Shown: positions 6,977 to 7,836 of the stretch, piece by piece
Numbering within the stretch: the first letter of the stretch is position 1
Layout: each line of letters starts with the position of its first letter
The notes under the pieces: model-generated
The model's input: the letters and a program-made list of their open reading frames with translations, nothing else
Told to the model about the DNA's origin: nothing
The model's database searches: none
Assembly (NCBI GenBank): GCA_039931775.1
Contig: JBDTRG010000060.1
Coordinates: 1 to 7,836 of the forward strand
Reading direction: 5' to 3'
DNA from: CAIWHR01 sp039931775
GTDB lineage: Bacteria; Pseudomonadota; Gammaproteobacteria; Burkholderiales; Casimicrobiaceae
Length of the DNA: 7,836 nt
Program-made: the position numbers and the translations under genes

Positions 6977-7836
6977 TCACTCCGTGGACAGCGTCTGCCC
7001 CGTTCGCGCGGCCTCGCTGATCGCCAGCGTGACCGAAAGCGTGCGGGTCGCATCGCGTCCGGTGACGCGCGGAGGCGTTTCGCCGCGTATCACTGCGCAG
7101 AAATGGTCGAGCTGGCGGACGAGGGGATCGGTCCGCTCGACGGCGACCTCCGTCGCCTGCATCGATTCGTACCACGACGATGGACCGGCGAAAGTGCGCA
7201 GCCGCATCGACGGGACACCGAGCGAACCCTTCGTGCCGGCGACGAGATAGCAGTCCTCGTCGGCGTAGCGGGCGTAGCTCGCGTTCTCACCGGAGGTCTG
7301 CTCCCAGCTCGTCGCCGCTGCCGCCGTATCCGACAGGGCAAACGTGCCCAGCGCACCGTTCGCGAAGCGGAGCGTGATCGCGACGGTGTCCTCGACGGAG
7401 TTGCCGCGCAGGACGTTGGAGGCCGTCGCCTGAACGGCGACGATCTCGCCGCACAAGGCGCGAAGGTCGTCGACCTCATGGATCATGTTGATCAGGATCG
7501 GGCCTCCACCGGGCTGCCCGCGCCACGGAGCTTCGTCGAAGTACGCATCGGGCTTGTGATAGAGGGCTGCACCCATCACCGCGACGAGCCTGCCGAGCAT
7601 GCCCCCCTCGATGACTTCCCGGGCCCGAACGATGAGCGGACTGTGGCGTCGATGGTGCCCGACGAGAAGCGGCACGCCCGCCTCGTCCGCCGCGTCGCAG
7701 AGCCTGAGGGCGTCTTCGACCGTATCGGCGATCGGCTTTTCGATCAGCATCGGGACGCGATGCCGCGCGCAGACGAGCCCGTTCGGGACGTGCAGGCGAT
7801 TCGGCGTCGCCACGATGATCCCGTCGGGCCCGTCCT
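6977..7836 (-). CDS. Gfo/Idh/MocA-family oxidoreductase (5' end outside window)
   Basis: This is an NAD(P)-dependent dehydrogenase of the Gfo/Idh/MocA family, whose members mostly oxidise sugars, inositols and similar cyclic polyols. The frame is open to the right edge, with 286 residues visible. The part shown begins in the Rossmann domain (DGPDGIIVATPNRLH), so the glycine-rich nucleotide loop lies outside. The conserved lysine is in MLIEKPIAD (EKP at bases 7739-7731). The C-terminal alpha/beta domain has VGHHRRHSPLI, then the block GGGPILINMIHEVDDL, whose His is the likely catalytic residue. The apparent GTG at 7811 encodes an internal valine of the ATP-N strand and is not the start. The stop is 54 bases before pcaI, same strand, suggesting a shared transcript and a role in feeding the pathway, for example from quinate or shikimate-like compounds; that substrate is inference only. 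A LigC-like semialdehyde dehydrogenase is another possibility in this family. Confidence 0.9.
   Translation of the reverse strand, partial: DGPDGIIVATPNRLHVPNGLVCARHRVPMLIEKPIADTVEDALRLCDAADEAGVPLLVGHHRRHSPLIVRAREVIEGGMLGRLVAVMGAALYHKPDAYFDEAPWRGQPGGGPILINMIHEVDDLRALCGEIVAVQATASNVLRGNSVEDTVAITLRFANGALGTFALSDTAAAATSWEQTSGENASYARYADEDCYLVAGTKGSLGVPSMRLRTFAGPSSWYESMQATEVAVERTDPLVRQLDHFCAVIRGETPPRVTGRDATRTLSVTLAISEAARTGQTLSTE

Noticed and set aside
7811..7813. GTG as possible start of the oxidoreductase
   Set aside because: The frame continues to the window edge and the preceding residues (DGPDGII) complete the conserved Rossmann strand, so this codon is internal.

Overview
The window looks like chromosomal DNA from a GC-rich betaproteobacterium, most likely of the order Burkholderiales. 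The evidence is the GroEL C-terminal half (its conserved core plus a Gly/Met-rich tail ending in DMDM), the high GC content with strong third-position GC in every gene, and a protocatechuate (pca) gene set of the type common in Burkholderiales soil and plant-associated bacteria. No species can be named from the sequence alone. Nothing suggests recent mobility: there is no transposase, integrase, tRNA or CRISPR array.

Layout. Bases 1-695 (+) hold the 3' part of groEL, which runs in from the left edge. An intergenic stretch of 291 bases follows, with two strong hairpins; the second is a good intrinsic terminator. Next (+) is a gene for a single-pass membrane protein with a DUF2726-like domain (987-1580). 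Bases 1581-1688 separate this gene from a convergent minus-strand cluster and carry a 29-base direct repeat in two near-identical copies plus hairpins, probably ending transcription from both sides.

From 7836 down to 1689 everything is on the minus strand and closely spaced, in transcription order: a Gfo/Idh/MocA-family oxidoreductase (5' end outside the window), pcaI, pcaJ, pcaF, pcaH, pcaG, pobA. Gaps are 11-63 bases, and pcaI and pcaJ sit end to end or slightly overlapping. Most starts carry a GGAG Shine-Dalgarno about 6 bases upstream, so this is probably one operon.

How the genes work together. PobA hydroxylates 4-hydroxybenzoate to protocatechuate. PcaG and PcaH form the iron-dependent dioxygenase that opens its ring (ortho cleavage) to 3-carboxy-cis,cis-muconate. 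PcaI and PcaJ activate 3-oxoadipate with CoA from succinyl-CoA, and PcaF thiolytically splits 3-oxoadipyl-CoA into succinyl-CoA and acetyl-CoA. The middle steps (PcaB, PcaC, PcaD) and the usual regulators (PcaR/PcaQ, PobR) are not in the window. The oxidoreductase at the head of the cluster may feed another substrate into the pathway, but its substrate cannot be read from sequence.

I see no clearly new biological system. The points most worth a second look are the split pathway with pobA as its last gene, the unusual coenzyme-helix sequence of PobA, the unassigned oxidoreductase, the divergent membrane-anchored DUF2726 protein, and the duplicated intergenic element.
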